Origin: Ornithinimicrobium tianjinense
GTDB lineage: Bacteria > Actinomycetota > Actinomycetes > Actinomycetales > Dermatophilaceae
DNA length: 64,000 bases
Assembly: GCF_014636495.1 (NCBI RefSeq)
Contig: NZ_BMEM01000001.1
Location: 480,195 to 544,194, forward strand
Direction of reading: 5' to 3'
The notes below the pieces were generated by a model. The model was not told where the DNA came from. It ran no database searches and saw only the letters and a program-made list of their open reading frames with translations. How positions within the stretch are numbered: the stretch's first letter is position 1; every line of letters starts with the position of its first letter. The translations under genes were made by a program, and so were the position numbers. Of this stretch, positions 35,450 through 44,403 are shown piece by piece.

Positions 35450-35472
35450 GGGGCCGTCTGGGGCGAACACGG

Positions 35473-36333
35473 TCAGCCGCCCGCCCGCTGCACCACGCGG
35501 GCCCGGCTCTCGGGCGTCGCGCCCAGGGCGAGCGACACTTGCCAGGCCGCGTCCCTGACCGCCTCGCCGAGGACCTCACGCCGCTCGTCGTCCAGACGAA
35601 GCGTCGGCACAGACAGGCCGAGCGCGCCGACCACCTCGCCGGCGTGATCCGTCACGGGGGCGGCCACGGCACGAATGCCGGAGGTCCTCTCACCGTCCGA
35701 GTACGCCCAGCCAAGCGCACGGATCTCGCGCAGCTGCCGCCGCAGCGCCCGTGGGTCGTCGATCGTCCGGGGGGTTGCCGGGTCGATCGGCTGCGCGAGC
35801 CACCATTCCTGGCGGTCTGCCGGCAGGTGTGACAGGAGCGCCTTGCCGGGCGCGCCGTGGTGGATGGGGATCGGCACGCCAAACTCGGTATAGGTCCGGC
35901 GCAGCTCCTGACGACTCTCGACCTGCTCGATGACCGCGCGGTGCTCGTTGGGGAGCAGCTCGTGGATGCCGACCGTCTCGTCGGTGAGGTCCCGCAGCCG
36001 CTTGGCGACAGGAAGCGCAGCGTCACGGAACGCGGCCGGGATTCCTCCGTTGCGGCCGAGCTGCAGGATCAACGGTCCCAGCCGGTAGCGCCGGTCGGAC
36101 CCCTGCTGCACCAGGTCGTTGTCCAGCATCGAGGCCAGGATGCGGTGCACCGTGCTGGTGGACAGGCCGGTGCGACGGGACAGCTCGGTGATGCCGAGCG
36201 CGGGGTCCTCGGAGTCGAAGCAGCGCAGGATCTGCACCGCCCGGTCGATGGACTGCACACCCCCGCGCGGTCGCCGGGCCGGCGGCATGCTGGTTGCCGG
36301 CTCCTTGCGCCCAGCTCGCTCGTCGTTCGCCAT
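35473..36333 (-). CDS. IclR-family transcriptional regulator
   Basis: A 286-residue regulator. A basic, proline-rich lead of about 25 residues precedes the winged helix SIDRAVQILRCFDSEDPALG and GITELSRRTGLSTSTVHRIL. The effector domain includes VGIHELLPNEHRAVIEQVES and FGVPIPIHHGAPGKALLSHL. It is divergent from the CoA-transferase operon across 91 bases that contain a short palindrome, and is therefore its likely regulator. The ligand is probably the acid handled by that operon. Confidence 0.9.
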   Translation of the reverse strand: MANDERAGRKEPATSMPPARRPRGGVQSIDRAVQILRCFDSEDPALGITELSRRTGLSTSTVHRILASMLDNDLVQQGSDRRYRLGPLILQLGRNGGIPAAFRDAALPVAKRLRDLTDETVGIHELLPNEHRAVIEQVESRQELRRTYTEFGVPIPIHHGAPGKALLSHLPADRQEWWLAQPIDPATPRTIDDPRALRRQLREIRALGWAYSDGERTSGIRAVAAPVTDHAGEVVGALGLSVPTLRLDDERREVLGEAVRDAAWQVSLALGATPESRARVVQRAGG

Positions 36334-36391
36334 GAATCGTGGCCTTCCTCTTGACCTGCTCCAGGAGCTTGCCTACGCTTCCCTTATCGCA

Positions 36392-36402
36392 GAAAGCATT
36401 TC
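36392..36402. promoter_or_regulatory. Putative IclR operator before the CoA-transferase operon
   Basis: Palindrome GAAA-GCA-TTTC within a longer, imperfectly symmetric region flanked by ATCG and CGAT. It lies 22 bases before the CoA-transferase ATG and about 60 bases before the divergent IclR start. AT-rich for this genome. The core resembles GAAA/TTTC half-sites seen at IclR-family operators. Confidence 0.5.
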
Positions 36403-36424
36403 CCACGATACAGGAAGATCACTG

Positions 36425-37672
36425 ATGCTCCCACTGGATGGCTTCACAGTCCTGGACCTGACCCGGTTCCTGTCCGGCCCCTACGCGACGATGGTGCTGG
36501 CTGAGCTCGGTGCCGACGTCATCAAGGTGGAGCAGCCGCACACCGGGGATGACTCGCGACGCTTCGAGCCGAAGTTCGGCGGCGAGAGCTACCCGGCTGC
36601 CATGCCTAACCGCAGCAAGCGGAGCATCTCCCTGGATCTGAAGTCGGCCGAGGCGCGAGAGATCTTCCTGACGCTCGTCGAGAGCGCCGACCTGGTGATG
36701 GAGAACTTCCGTCCGGGCGTGACCAAGCGGCTGGGCATCGACTATGACACCGTCAAGGCGATCAAGCCCGACATCCTCTACTGCTCCATCAGCGGTTTCG
36801 GCCAGACCGGTCCGTACCAGCACCGTCCGGGCTTCGACATCATGGCCCAGGGCGTCACCGGGTTCATGCGAATGACCGGCGACGGTGATCGTCCCGCCAA
36901 GGTCGGGATCGCGATCAACGACATTGCCGCCGGCGCCACGGCCATCTACTCGGTGATGGCCGCGCAGATGCTGCGCGAGCGCACCGGACAGGGCCAGTAC
37001 ATGGACATCTCCCTTGTCGAGGCCGGGCTGGCCTGGACCGTGTGGGAGCAGGGCGCCTACTTCGGTGCCGGAGAGGTCCCCGAAGCGACCGGGACCCGGC
37101 ACCGACGGTCCACCCCCTACCAGGCCTACAAGACCGCCGACGGGTTCGTCACCATCGGCGCGGGCAACGACCGGCTGTGGAAGCGGCTGGTGGAAGACGC
37201 GCTGGGGGTCCCGGAGTGGCAGGAAGACCCTCGCTACCTGACGCTGCAGGACCGCATGGCGCACCGTGACGAGCTGCAGGCGGACATCGAGGCGATCACC
37301 CAGACCAAGACCACGCACGAGTGGATCGAGATCATCGACGCCGCAGGCGTGCCGGTCGGGCCGGTGCTGCGCTACGACGAGACGCTGCAGGACGAGCAGG
37401 TCATCGCCCGCGGGATGATCGCCGAGGTCGAGCACCCGATCATCGGCCCGATGAAGACCATCGCCCCGCCGACCAAGTTCAGCAACCTCGACTTCTCGGT
37501 CCGCGGACCGGCGCCGTGGATCGGACAGCACACGGCCGAGGTGCTCCGTGAGGCAGGCGTCCCCGACGACAGGATTGCCGAGCTCTTCGAGCGGGGCGTG
37601 CTCTTCGACGCTCACCCCGAACTGAACGACCCCGTCGGCTCACGCGCAACGGCCGAGGCAGCGAGGAGCTGA
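36425..37672 (+). CDS. Family III CoA-transferase (CaiB/BaiF type)
   Basis: A 415-residue CoA-transferase that moves CoA between two carboxylic acids. It starts MLPLDGFTVLDLTRFLSGPY with AGGAAG upstream. Family landmarks are LGADVIKVEQPHTGDDSRRF, NRSKRSISLDLKSAEAREIF, MENFRPGVTKRLG and CSISGFGQTGPYQHRPGFD. The catalytic aspartate is in KVGIAINDIAAGATAIYSVM, and GQGQYMDISLVEAGLAW follows. First gene of an IclR-controlled operon with a crotonase, thioesterase and Tct transporter, so it likely activates the imported acid. The acid cannot be told from the sequence. Confidence 0.9.
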   Translation: MLPLDGFTVLDLTRFLSGPYATMVLAELGADVIKVEQPHTGDDSRRFEPKFGGESYPAAMPNRSKRSISLDLKSAEAREIFLTLVESADLVMENFRPGVTKRLGIDYDTVKAIKPDILYCSISGFGQTGPYQHRPGFDIMAQGVTGFMRMTGDGDRPAKVGIAINDIAAGATAIYSVMAAQMLRERTGQGQYMDISLVEAGLAWTVWEQGAYFGAGEVPEATGTRHRRSTPYQAYKTADGFVTIGAGNDRLWKRLVEDALGVPEWQEDPRYLTLQDRMAHRDELQADIEAITQTKTTHEWIEIIDAAGVPVGPVLRYDETLQDEQVIARGMIAEVEHPIIGPMKTIAPPTKFSNLDFSVRGPAPWIGQHTAEVLREAGVPDDRIAELFERGVLFDAHPELNDPVGSRATAEAARS

Positions 37673-37675
37673 CCC

Positions 37676-38473
37676 ATGACTGAGCTGACCATGACCGACG
37701 ACCTCACCGTCACCCGTGACGACGCCGTAGCGACACTGACCCTCAACCGGCCGCAGAGCCACAATGCCATCAACATCGGGATGTACAGGGCCCTGCCCGG
37801 TCTGGTGGCCGAGCTCGAAGCCGACGCTGCCGTCAAGGTGGTCGTCCTGCGCGGGGCGGGGGAGCGGTCCTTCGCGTCGGGCGCCGACATCACCGAGTTC
37901 GAGGCCGAGCGCAGCGACGCGGTGAAGGCCAAGAACTACAACGCGAAGGTGGCGGCGGCGGAGCGGGCGCTGGAGGGCATGACGAAGCCCACCATCGCGA
38001 TGATCCACGGCTACTGCATCGGCGGGGGCGCCGGGCTGGCGCTCGCCTGCGACATGCGCTTCGCGGACACCAGGGCCAAGCTCGCCATCACGCCGGCCAA
38101 GCTCGGCCTCGTCTACAGCCTGGAGTCGACCAAGCGAGTCGTGGATCTGGCCGGCCCCTCGCGGGCCAAGTGGATCCTCATGTCGGGCCAGCAGATCCAG
38201 GCCCGGCGGGCCGTGGAGCTCGGCCTGGTCGACGAGGTGGTGGAGCCCGAGGAGCTGGAGGACTACACCTACGACTTCGCGCGCGTGATCACCACGCGTG
38301 CCCAGTTCAGCGTCCGGGCCGGCAAGGAGATGGTCCGCCGGGTTCTCGGCGGTCAGGTCCGCGACGACCAGGAGACGCTCGACCTGCGTAACTCCTCGTT
38401 CGAGACCGAGGACTTCGCCGAGGGCGTGCGCTCCTTCCTGGAGAAGCGGCCGCCTGAGTTCCGGTGGTCGTGA
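37676..38473 (+). CDS. Crotonase-family protein (enoyl-CoA hydratase-like)
   Basis: A 265-residue crotonase fold protein. The oxyanion-hole segments are GERSFASGADITEFEAE and HGYCIGGGAGLALACDMRFA. The two glutamates used by classical enoyl-CoA hydratases appear absent: the first site reads TPAKLGLVYSLEST, where PE would be expected, and the second reads RAKWILMSGQQ. It may therefore be a racemase, hydrolase, decarboxylase or isomerase acting on a CoA ester rather than a simple hydratase. It starts three bases after the CoA-transferase stop and overlaps the thioesterase start in TGATG. Confidence 0.85.
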   Translation: MTELTMTDDLTVTRDDAVATLTLNRPQSHNAINIGMYRALPGLVAELEADAAVKVVVLRGAGERSFASGADITEFEAERSDAVKAKNYNAKVAAAERALEGMTKPTIAMIHGYCIGGGAGLALACDMRFADTRAKLAITPAKLGLVYSLESTKRVVDLAGPSRAKWILMSGQQIQARRAVELGLVDEVVEPEELEDYTYDFARVITTRAQFSVRAGKEMVRRVLGGQVRDDQETLDLRNSSFETEDFAEGVRSFLEKRPPEFRWS

Positions 38474-38925
38474 TGACAGCCACCCTCTGGGACGGCGCCG
38501 TGGCCCGGGCCACCGAGGCGGCCCGGTCCGACAAGCAGGAGTTCGGCGACTTCTTCCTAGCCCGGTTCCTCGGCCTGTCGATCGACTACGACGACGCGGA
38601 GCAGACCTGCACGGTGCACCTGCCCTATGCGCCGCACCTGGGCAACCCCCAGGGGTCTGTGCATGGCGGCGTGCTCGGCACGGTGATGGACATCTCGATG
38701 GGCCACCTGTGCCACCGCTACCTCTCGACCGCCATGACGATCGAGATGCAGCTGCGGTTCTTCCGGCCGCTCACCACCGACGGGATCTGCACCGGCCGGG
38801 TCATCAAGGCCGGCCGGCGGCTCGTCCACCTGGAGTCCAGGCTCACCGACACCCAGGGCAGGCTCACCGCCTTCGCCACCGGGTCCTGGCACCGCCTGGA
38901 TGCCCTGACCACCACGACCCCGTGA
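38473..38925 (+). CDS. Hotdog-fold thioesterase (PaaI type)
   Basis: A 150-residue hotdog thioesterase. The core is HLPYAPHLGNPQGSVHGGVLGTVMDISMGHLC, where the NPQGSVHGG loop carries the usual catalytic region, followed by MTIEMQLRFFRPLTTDGICT. It should release an acid from a CoA ester. The ATG shares its A with the crotonase stop (TGATG), so it is tightly coupled. Paired with a CoA-transferase it may recycle CoA or free a product; substrate unknown. Confidence 0.87.
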   Translation: MTATLWDGAVARATEAARSDKQEFGDFFLARFLGLSIDYDDAEQTCTVHLPYAPHLGNPQGSVHGGVLGTVMDISMGHLCHRYLSTAMTIEMQLRFFRPLTTDGICTGRVIKAGRRLVHLESRLTDTQGRLTAFATGSWHRLDALTTTTP

Positions 38926-38945
38926 CAGCAACGACCAGCACCACC

Positions 38946-38970
38946 CCGGTCCGCCACCGTGACGGACCGG
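38946..38970 (+). terminator. Hairpin between thioesterase and tctC
   Basis: CCGGTCCG (38946-38953) pairs perfectly with CGGACCGG (38963-38970) around a nine-base loop, in the 80-base gap before the transporter genes. There is no T-run after it, so it is more likely a transcript-processing or partial-stop structure than a full terminator, letting receptor mRNA differ in amount from the upstream enzymes. Confidence 0.45.
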
Positions 38971-39005
38971 CCAACCCGGCCGGACCCCCGGCCAAAGGAG
39001 GAAAG

Positions 39006-40001
39006 ATGCGTTCAAAGGTGATCGCAGGACTCGGGAGCGTCGCGCTTCTCGCCGCCCTCACCGCCTGCGGCAACAGCGACGGCGACGGCGGTGGCGGCGG
39101 CGGCGAGAGTGCCGCCGACTACCCCACGGAGGACATGGACTGGACCATCGCCTTCGGCCCCGGTGGCGGCAACGACATCATGGCCCGCACGATGGTCGAG
39201 ATCATCAAGCAGTACGAGCTCTACCCCGAGGACATTCGACTCGAGAACCGCGAGGGCGGCAGCGGCGCGACCGGGTGGGGCTACCTTCTCAACCAGCGCG
39301 GCAGCGGCTACGGCATCTCCACCACGTCCGGCTCCTTCATCACCACCCCGCTGCAGGCCGACACCGGCTGGACCTACAAGGACTTCACCCCCGTCGGCCT
39401 GTTCGCCACCGACGACGCCCTGTTCGTCGTGCCCGGCGACAGCGAGTTCCAGACGTGGGAGGACTGGGTCGAGCACGCAACCGCCCAGGAGAGCGTGGTC
39501 GTCGGCGGCATCAGCACAGTCAACGTCGACTTCATCCTGCACTCCCTGATCGCCGACGCCGCCGGCTACGAGATCGAGTACGTGCCGTTCAACGAGGAGG
39601 GCCAGCTCCAGACGGCGCTGTTCTCCGGCTCGCTGGACGCCATCGTCTCCAACACCGGTTCGATCCTGGGCCAGGTCGAGGCCGAGGAGGTGCGCCCCTT
39701 GCTCTACACCGGGAAGGAGGCACTGCCCGCCCTCCCGGATATCCCTACCGGTGAGGACAAGGGCATCGAGGACCTGCCGGCGATGCCGCGCGGCATGATC
39801 CTGCCGCCCGAGGCTCCTGCAGAGGCCCAGGAGTGGTGGATCAACACCATGAAGGAGGTTGTCGAGACCCCGGAGTGGGACGAGTACATCGAGTCCAACT
39901 ACCTGACCGAGAACGTGCTGTGGGGCGAGGACTTCATGGAGTTCCTGGACGCCACCAACGAGGACTTCCGGACCACCCTGGAGGAGGCCGGAGCGCTGTG
40001 A
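39006..40001 (+). CDS. tctC: TctC-family tripartite tricarboxylate transporter receptor
   Basis: A 331-residue lipoprotein. The signal peptide ends at LAALTACGNSD (lipobox Cys about residue 22), followed by a Gly-rich linker. The binding domain starts WTIAFGPGGGNDIMARTMVE and continues LENREGGSGATGWGYLL, TPVGLFATDDALFVV and SVVVGGISTVNVDFILHSLI, typical of Bug/TctC receptors. They capture carboxylic acids outside the cell for the TctAB channel, usually sodium-driven. A strong AGGAGGAAAG precedes the ATG. The stop overlaps the tctB start (GTGA). Confidence 0.92.
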   Translation: MRSKVIAGLGSVALLAALTACGNSDGDGGGGGGESAADYPTEDMDWTIAFGPGGGNDIMARTMVEIIKQYELYPEDIRLENREGGSGATGWGYLLNQRGSGYGISTTSGSFITTPLQADTGWTYKDFTPVGLFATDDALFVVPGDSEFQTWEDWVEHATAQESVVVGGISTVNVDFILHSLIADAAGYEIEYVPFNEEGQLQTALFSGSLDAIVSNTGSILGQVEAEEVRPLLYTGKEALPALPDIPTGEDKGIEDLPAMPRGMILPPEAPAEAQEWWINTMKEVVETPEWDEYIESNYLTENVLWGEDFMEFLDATNEDFRTTLEEAGAL

Positions 40002-40552
40002 GCGACTCGCCGGCCCGGCCGGAGGTCGCCGCCCCGGCGGCCCCGGCCGGGCACGCGGAGGGACGGCCGTGGGGTCGCGCAGTGTTCTTCGCCGTCCTGC
40101 TCGCCGTCCTGGTCGGCTACACCGTCATGGCCTTCCAGATGGATCGGATCACCGGCGGCGGGCGGATCGGTCCCGGCTTCTTCCCGCAGATCATCGGTTC
40201 CCTCGGCGTGCTCATCGCGGCGGGCGCGCTCGTCAACAGCCTTCGTCCTGGTGAGGCCGCCGTCGAGGACGCCGGCTTCGAGGAGGACGAGGCGGGCGAG
40301 GGTGACCTGGGGCGGCACCCGCTCGCCCTCATCGTCACGATCGCCCTGAGCGGGGTCCTGCTGCTCACCCTCAACAGCCTCGGGGCCATCATCAGCTCGG
40401 CGCTGTTCACCATCGGCCTGCTCTCGTTCCTCAACCGAGGCCGCTGGGTGGCCAACATCCTGGTGGCGGTGCTGGTGCCGATCGCCATGTACCTGCTCTT
40501 CCAGACCGCGCTCAACGCCGGTCTGCCCAGCGGGCTCCTGCCCCGCTTCTAG
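39998..40552 (+). CDS. tctB: TctB-family transporter subunit
   Basis: A 184-residue small membrane subunit with four hydrophobic segments: AVFFAVLLAVLVGYTVMAFQ, GFFPQIIGSLGVLIAAGALV, LALIVTIALSGVLLLTLNSL and VANILVAVLVPIAMYLLFQT. The GGRIGPGFFPQ motif after the first segment is characteristic. The GTG overlaps the receptor stop by four bases, and the TctA gene follows after 31 bases. The acidic stretch GFEEDEAGEGD between segments 2 and 3 is cytoplasmic. Confidence 0.9.
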   Translation: MSDSPARPEVAAPAAPAGHAEGRPWGRAVFFAVLLAVLVGYTVMAFQMDRITGGGRIGPGFFPQIIGSLGVLIAAGALVNSLRPGEAAVEDAGFEEDEAGEGDLGRHPLALIVTIALSGVLLLTLNSLGAIISSALFTIGLLSFLNRGRWVANILVAVLVPIAMYLLFQTALNAGLPSGLLPRF

Positions 40553-40583
40553 CGAAACACGACTGCCCGAGGAGAGCGTCAGC

Positions 40584-42260
40584 GTGGACATCTTCAACGA
40601 CCTGGGGGCGGGTATCGCCGCGGTCCTGACCCTGCAGAACATCCTGCTGCTCGCAGCAGGCGTGACGGTAGGGATGATCGTCGGTGTCATGCCAGGGCTC
40701 GGTCCCTCAGCCGGCCTGGCGATCCTGCTGCCGCTGACGTTCGGGCTGGACCCGACGGGCGCGATCGTCATGCTGGCGGCCGTCTACTACGGGTCGATGT
40801 ACGGCGGCACCATCACCTCGGTCCTGATCAACACCCCAGGAGAGTCAGCCACCGTCGCCAGCACGTTCGACGGCTACCCGCTCGCCCGGAAGGGCCGGGC
40901 CGGACCCGCCCTGGTCATGGCAGCTGTGGCCTCGTTCGTGGCCGGCACGGTCGGCGCCGTGCTCATCAGCTTCTTCGCCCCGCTCACAGCCTCCGTGGCC
41001 AAGACATTCGGGCCGCCGGAGCTGTTCCTCGTGGTGGTGGCCGGGCTGCTCACGCTGATCGTCATCGTCGGCAAGCACCGGATGCTCGGCTTTCTCTCCG
41101 CCCTCATCGGCTTCGCGCTGGCCACCGTGGGCATCGACGTGGGCGTGGGCCAGCAGCGGTACACCTTCGGCTCGACCGAGCTCATCAACGGCATCGACTT
41201 CGTCCCGGTCGCCATCGGGCTCTTCGGCGTGGGCGAGATCCTGCACACGGTGTGGCGCGGCGGCCACCTCGAGAAGATCGCCTACGCCAAGGTCTCGGTG
41301 CGCGACCGCGCCTTCTGGCCGACCCGGCAGGACTACCGCGAGAGCGCCGGCGCCATGGGCCGCGGCTCCCTCCTCGGCTTCTTCGTCGGCACCGCGCCGG
41401 GTGCCGGAGCCACTGTGGCGTCGCTGATGTCCTACAACCTTGAGAAGTCGGTCTCCAAGACGCCGGAGAAGTTCGGCAAGGGCGCGATGGCCGGGCTGGC
41501 CGGCCCGGAGGCGGCCAACAACGGCGCGTCGGCCGGAGCCATGGTGCCGCTGCTCACCCTGGGCATCCCGGGGTCTGGTGCCACCGCCGTGCTGCTTGCA
41601 GGCTTCCTGATGTGGGGGCTGCAGCCCGGGCCGCTGCTGATGGAGCAGAACCCGGAGTTCGCCTGGGGTCTGATCGCCAGCATGTACCTCGGCAACGTCA
41701 TGCTGCTGCTGATCAACGTCTTCATGATCCCCAGCTTCGCGAGCGTCGCGCGCGTCCCGTTCCGGATCCTGGCGCCGGTCATCATCGTGCTGTGCGCCCT
41801 CGGTACGTACACCGTGAACGGCAGCATCATCGAGGTCGGGATCATGCTGACCTGCGGCGTGCTCGGGTTCTTCATGCGCCGTTACGGCATGTCGCCGGCG
41901 GCTCTGGTGATCGCCCTGGTCCTCGGCCCGCTGGCGGAGGAGACGCTGCGCCAGACGATGGTGATCTCCGGCGGTGACATGACGATCTTCCTGCGGCGGA
42001 CCACCTCGATGTGGCTGCTCGTGGCGATCGCCGTGCTGGTGACGCTGCCGCTGCTCAGCCCGTGGATCTCCCGGATCGTGAGGGTAAGGGTCCGCAACGC
42101 AGGGCTGCGCCGGCGCCGCCGGGAGCGGACCGGGAGGGGTCGGCCGGGCCGCGCCGGTACGGTCGGTACGCACCCGCCGGAGCAACCCCATACCTCCCCG
42201 GAGGACACCCAGCACGCGACTGTCGGGGCCGAGCCCCCGCGGCAGAGGGAGGATCTGTGA
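40584..42260 (+). CDS. tctA: TctA-family transporter permease
   Basis: A 558-residue permease with about 12 membrane segments. Signature stretches are GMIVGVMPGLGPSAGLAILL, YYGSMYGGTITSVLINTPGE, FFVGTAPGAGATVASLMSYN and LLTLGIPGSGATAVLLAGFL. The GTG start has GGAGAG upstream. The C-terminal 60 residues are an unusual Arg/Pro-rich cytoplasmic tail (RRRRRERTGRGRPGRAGTVG), longer than in the second copy at 56485. The stop overlaps the oxidoreductase start by four bases. Confidence 0.93.
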   Translation: MDIFNDLGAGIAAVLTLQNILLLAAGVTVGMIVGVMPGLGPSAGLAILLPLTFGLDPTGAIVMLAAVYYGSMYGGTITSVLINTPGESATVASTFDGYPLARKGRAGPALVMAAVASFVAGTVGAVLISFFAPLTASVAKTFGPPELFLVVVAGLLTLIVIVGKHRMLGFLSALIGFALATVGIDVGVGQQRYTFGSTELINGIDFVPVAIGLFGVGEILHTVWRGGHLEKIAYAKVSVRDRAFWPTRQDYRESAGAMGRGSLLGFFVGTAPGAGATVASLMSYNLEKSVSKTPEKFGKGAMAGLAGPEAANNGASAGAMVPLLTLGIPGSGATAVLLAGFLMWGLQPGPLLMEQNPEFAWGLIASMYLGNVMLLLINVFMIPSFASVARVPFRILAPVIIVLCALGTYTVNGSIIEVGIMLTCGVLGFFMRRYGMSPAALVIALVLGPLAEETLRQTMVISGGDMTIFLRRTTSMWLLVAIAVLVTLPLLSPWISRIVRVRVRNAGLRRRRRERTGRGRPGRAGTVGTHPPEQPHTSPEDTQHATVGAEPPRQREDL

Positions 42261-43483
42261 GGGGACGCAGGTATGCGGTGGTCGGCGGGGGCATCGTCGG
42301 CGCTGCCGTCGCACACCGGCTGATCGAGGTCGAGCAGGGGGCCGAGGTGACCGTGCTCGAGAAGGAGTCGGCGCTCGCCCAGCACCAGACCGGCCGCAAC
42401 AGCGGGGTGGTGCACGCCGGGCTCTACTACACGCCCGGCTCGCTGAAGGCCCGGCTCTGCCGCCGGGGCGTGGGCATGCTCCGGGAGTTCTGCGCCGAGC
42501 ACGACGTCGCCTACGACGAGATCGGCAAGGTGCTGGTGGCTCTCGACCACGCCGAGGCCTCCCGGCTCGCCGGGATCGCCGGGCGGGCCGAGGCCAACGG
42601 CGTCCCAGGCGTGCGCCACCTCTCCGCGGCCGAGCTGCGCGAGCTCGAGCCGCACGTCGAGGGGGTCGCCGGGCTGCTGTCGCCGACGACCGCCATCACC
42701 GACTTCCCCGGCGTGGCGCGGCGGCTGGCCGGGCTCGTGGAGCAGGGCGGGGGCCGGGTACGGACCGCCACTGAGGTGACGGACCTGCGGGAGCGCCCCG
42801 GCGGGGTCGTCGTCACGAGCACCTCCGGCGGACGGACCGTCGAGGAGGAGTTCGACCACGTCGTCATCTGCGCCGGGCTCCACGCCGACCGGCTGGCCCG
42901 CAGGGTCGGCGGCTCCGAAGAGCCACGCATCATGCCCTTCCGCGGCGAGTACTACGCGCTGCGGCCGGAGCGGAGGGACCTGGTCACCAGGCTCGTCTAC
43001 CCCGTCCCCGACCCGCGATATCCCTTCCTTGGCGTGCATCTGACCCCCAGGGTCGACGGCGAGGTGCTCATCGGGCCGAACGCCGTGCTGGCGCTGGCCC
43101 GCGAGGGCTACGGGTGGGGCACCATCTCGGCACGAGACCTGGTCGAGACGCTGCGGTGGCCGGGGTTCGCCGGCTTCGCCCGGAAGAACTGGCGGACCGG
43201 CGTGCAGGAGATGGCAGGCTCGCTGAGCCGGCGCCGGTTCATCGCCGCGGCCCAGAAATATGTGCCTGAGCTATCCCCGGACGACGTGGTGGTCGGTCCG
43301 CGCGGCATCCGCGCGCAGGCCATGGACCGCGACGGCAGCCTGGTCGACGACTTCCGCATCGACCGCAGCGAACGGGTGACGGTGCTGCGCAACGCGCCGT
43401 CGCCGGCGGCCACCTCCAGCCTGGCGATCGCGGAGTACCTTGTCGACCAGCTGGTCGGCCCTTCCTCGACGGTCGGGGAGTAG
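42257..43483 (+). CDS. lhgO: FAD-dependent L-2-hydroxyglutarate oxidase-like enzyme
   Basis: A 408-residue FAD oxidoreductase of the DAO/LhgO group. The dinucleotide site is RYAVVGGGIVGAAVAHRLIE at the N-terminus. HQTGRNSGVVHAGLYYTPGS is the highly conserved LhgO signature, and YPVPDPRYPFLGVHLTPRVD and GPRGIRAQAMDRDGSLVDDF also match. LhgO oxidises L-2-hydroxyglutarate to 2-oxoglutarate; here, inside a catabolic operon, it may oxidise another 2-hydroxy acid. The GTG overlaps the TctA stop. Length is normal. Confidence 0.85.
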   Translation: MRGRRYAVVGGGIVGAAVAHRLIEVEQGAEVTVLEKESALAQHQTGRNSGVVHAGLYYTPGSLKARLCRRGVGMLREFCAEHDVAYDEIGKVLVALDHAEASRLAGIAGRAEANGVPGVRHLSAAELRELEPHVEGVAGLLSPTTAITDFPGVARRLAGLVEQGGGRVRTATEVTDLRERPGGVVVTSTSGGRTVEEEFDHVVICAGLHADRLARRVGGSEEPRIMPFRGEYYALRPERRDLVTRLVYPVPDPRYPFLGVHLTPRVDGEVLIGPNAVLALAREGYGWGTISARDLVETLRWPGFAGFARKNWRTGVQEMAGSLSRRRFIAAAQKYVPELSPDDVVVGPRGIRAQAMDRDGSLVDDFRIDRSERVTVLRNAPSPAATSSLAIAEYLVDQLVGPSSTVGE

Positions 43484-43485
43484 GC

Positions 43486-44403
43486 GTGGTCCCGACCGTG
43501 CCGGGGACCCTGACCCCGGGCCTCTGGGTCATCCTGACCACGCCCTTCCTCGCCGACGGCCAGGTCGACCTCAGGTCGGCACGACGCCAGGTGCGCTTCG
43601 CCCGCCAGGCCGGTGCGGACGGGCTCGTGGCGCTCGGAGTCTTCGGTGAGGCGGCGCACCTGAGCCTGGAGGAGCAGCGCGCCGTCGTCGAGGTGGTCGC
43701 GGAGGAGGCGGCCGGTATACCGCTCGTCCTCGGCGTCGCCGGACGCAGCACGGCCGTGGTGGTCGAGCAGGCGCAGAACGCGCTGCAGGCCGCAGGCCGT
43801 CCCGCGGCCCTGATGGTCCAGCTCAACTCTCCTGACCCGACTGTCGTCGTGCGCCACCTCACCGCGGTGCACGAGGCCACGGGCATGGGTGTCGTCGTGC
43901 AGGACTACCCCGTGGCGAGCGGTGTGGTCATGGTTGTGGATCGGGTTGTCGAGGTGGTCCAGCGCTGTCCCTTCCTCGTCGCGGTCAAGGCCGAGGCGCC
44001 TCCGACGCCGCCGGCCATCAGCCGTCTCAGCGAGGTCGGAGCGGTGCCGGTGTTCGGCGGGCTCGGCGGTGTCGGCCTCATCGACGAGCTCGCCATGGGC
44101 GCTGCCGGTGCGATGACCGGGTTCAGCCATCCCGAAGGCCTGCGCGCCACCCTCGACGCCTTCGCCACGGGTGGCGTCGCGGCCGCGCGGGACGCCTGGT
44201 CCCCGTGGCTGCCCCTGGCCACCTTCGAGCAGCAGCACGGGATCGCCCTGGCGCTGCGCAAGATGCTCCTGCACCGGAGGGGCGTGCTCGACCACCCGGG
44301 CGTCCGGCCACCGGCCGCCACCATGCCCGATCGGCTGCTGGCGCTGCTCGAGGACCATCTCGCAGCCGTGCAGCCCCTGCTCCTTGGGGAGGCGTCGCCC
44401 TGA
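43486..44403 (+). CDS. DapA/NanA-family aldolase or dehydratase
   Basis: A 305-residue TIM-barrel enzyme of the dihydrodipicolinate synthase superfamily. The Schiff-base lysine is in CPFLVAVKAEAPPTP, and the tyrosine in VVVQDYPVASGVV. The usual GTTGE segment is changed to LGVFGEAAHLS, so it is unlikely to be a true DapA. Such relatives split or dehydrate 2-keto-3-deoxy sugar acids. It starts two bases after the oxidoreductase and overlaps the SDR start (TGATG). With the SDR and FAH-family hydrolase next to it, a 2-keto-3-deoxy acid is a reasonable guess for the substrate. Confidence 0.82.
   Translation: MVPTVPGTLTPGLWVILTTPFLADGQVDLRSARRQVRFARQAGADGLVALGVFGEAAHLSLEEQRAVVEVVAEEAAGIPLVLGVAGRSTAVVVEQAQNALQAAGRPAALMVQLNSPDPTVVVRHLTAVHEATGMGVVVQDYPVASGVVMVVDRVVEVVQRCPFLVAVKAEAPPTPPAISRLSEVGAVPVFGGLGGVGLIDELAMGAAGAMTGFSHPEGLRATLDAFATGGVAAARDAWSPWLPLATFEQQHGIALALRKMLLHRRGVLDHPGVRPPAATMPDRLLALLEDHLAAVQPLLLGEASP

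Noticed and set aside
39090-39130. Gly-rich repeat in tctC (GGC repeats)
   Set aside because: An ordinary flexible linker after the lipobox, also seen in the second receptor; not a mobile or regulatory repeat.
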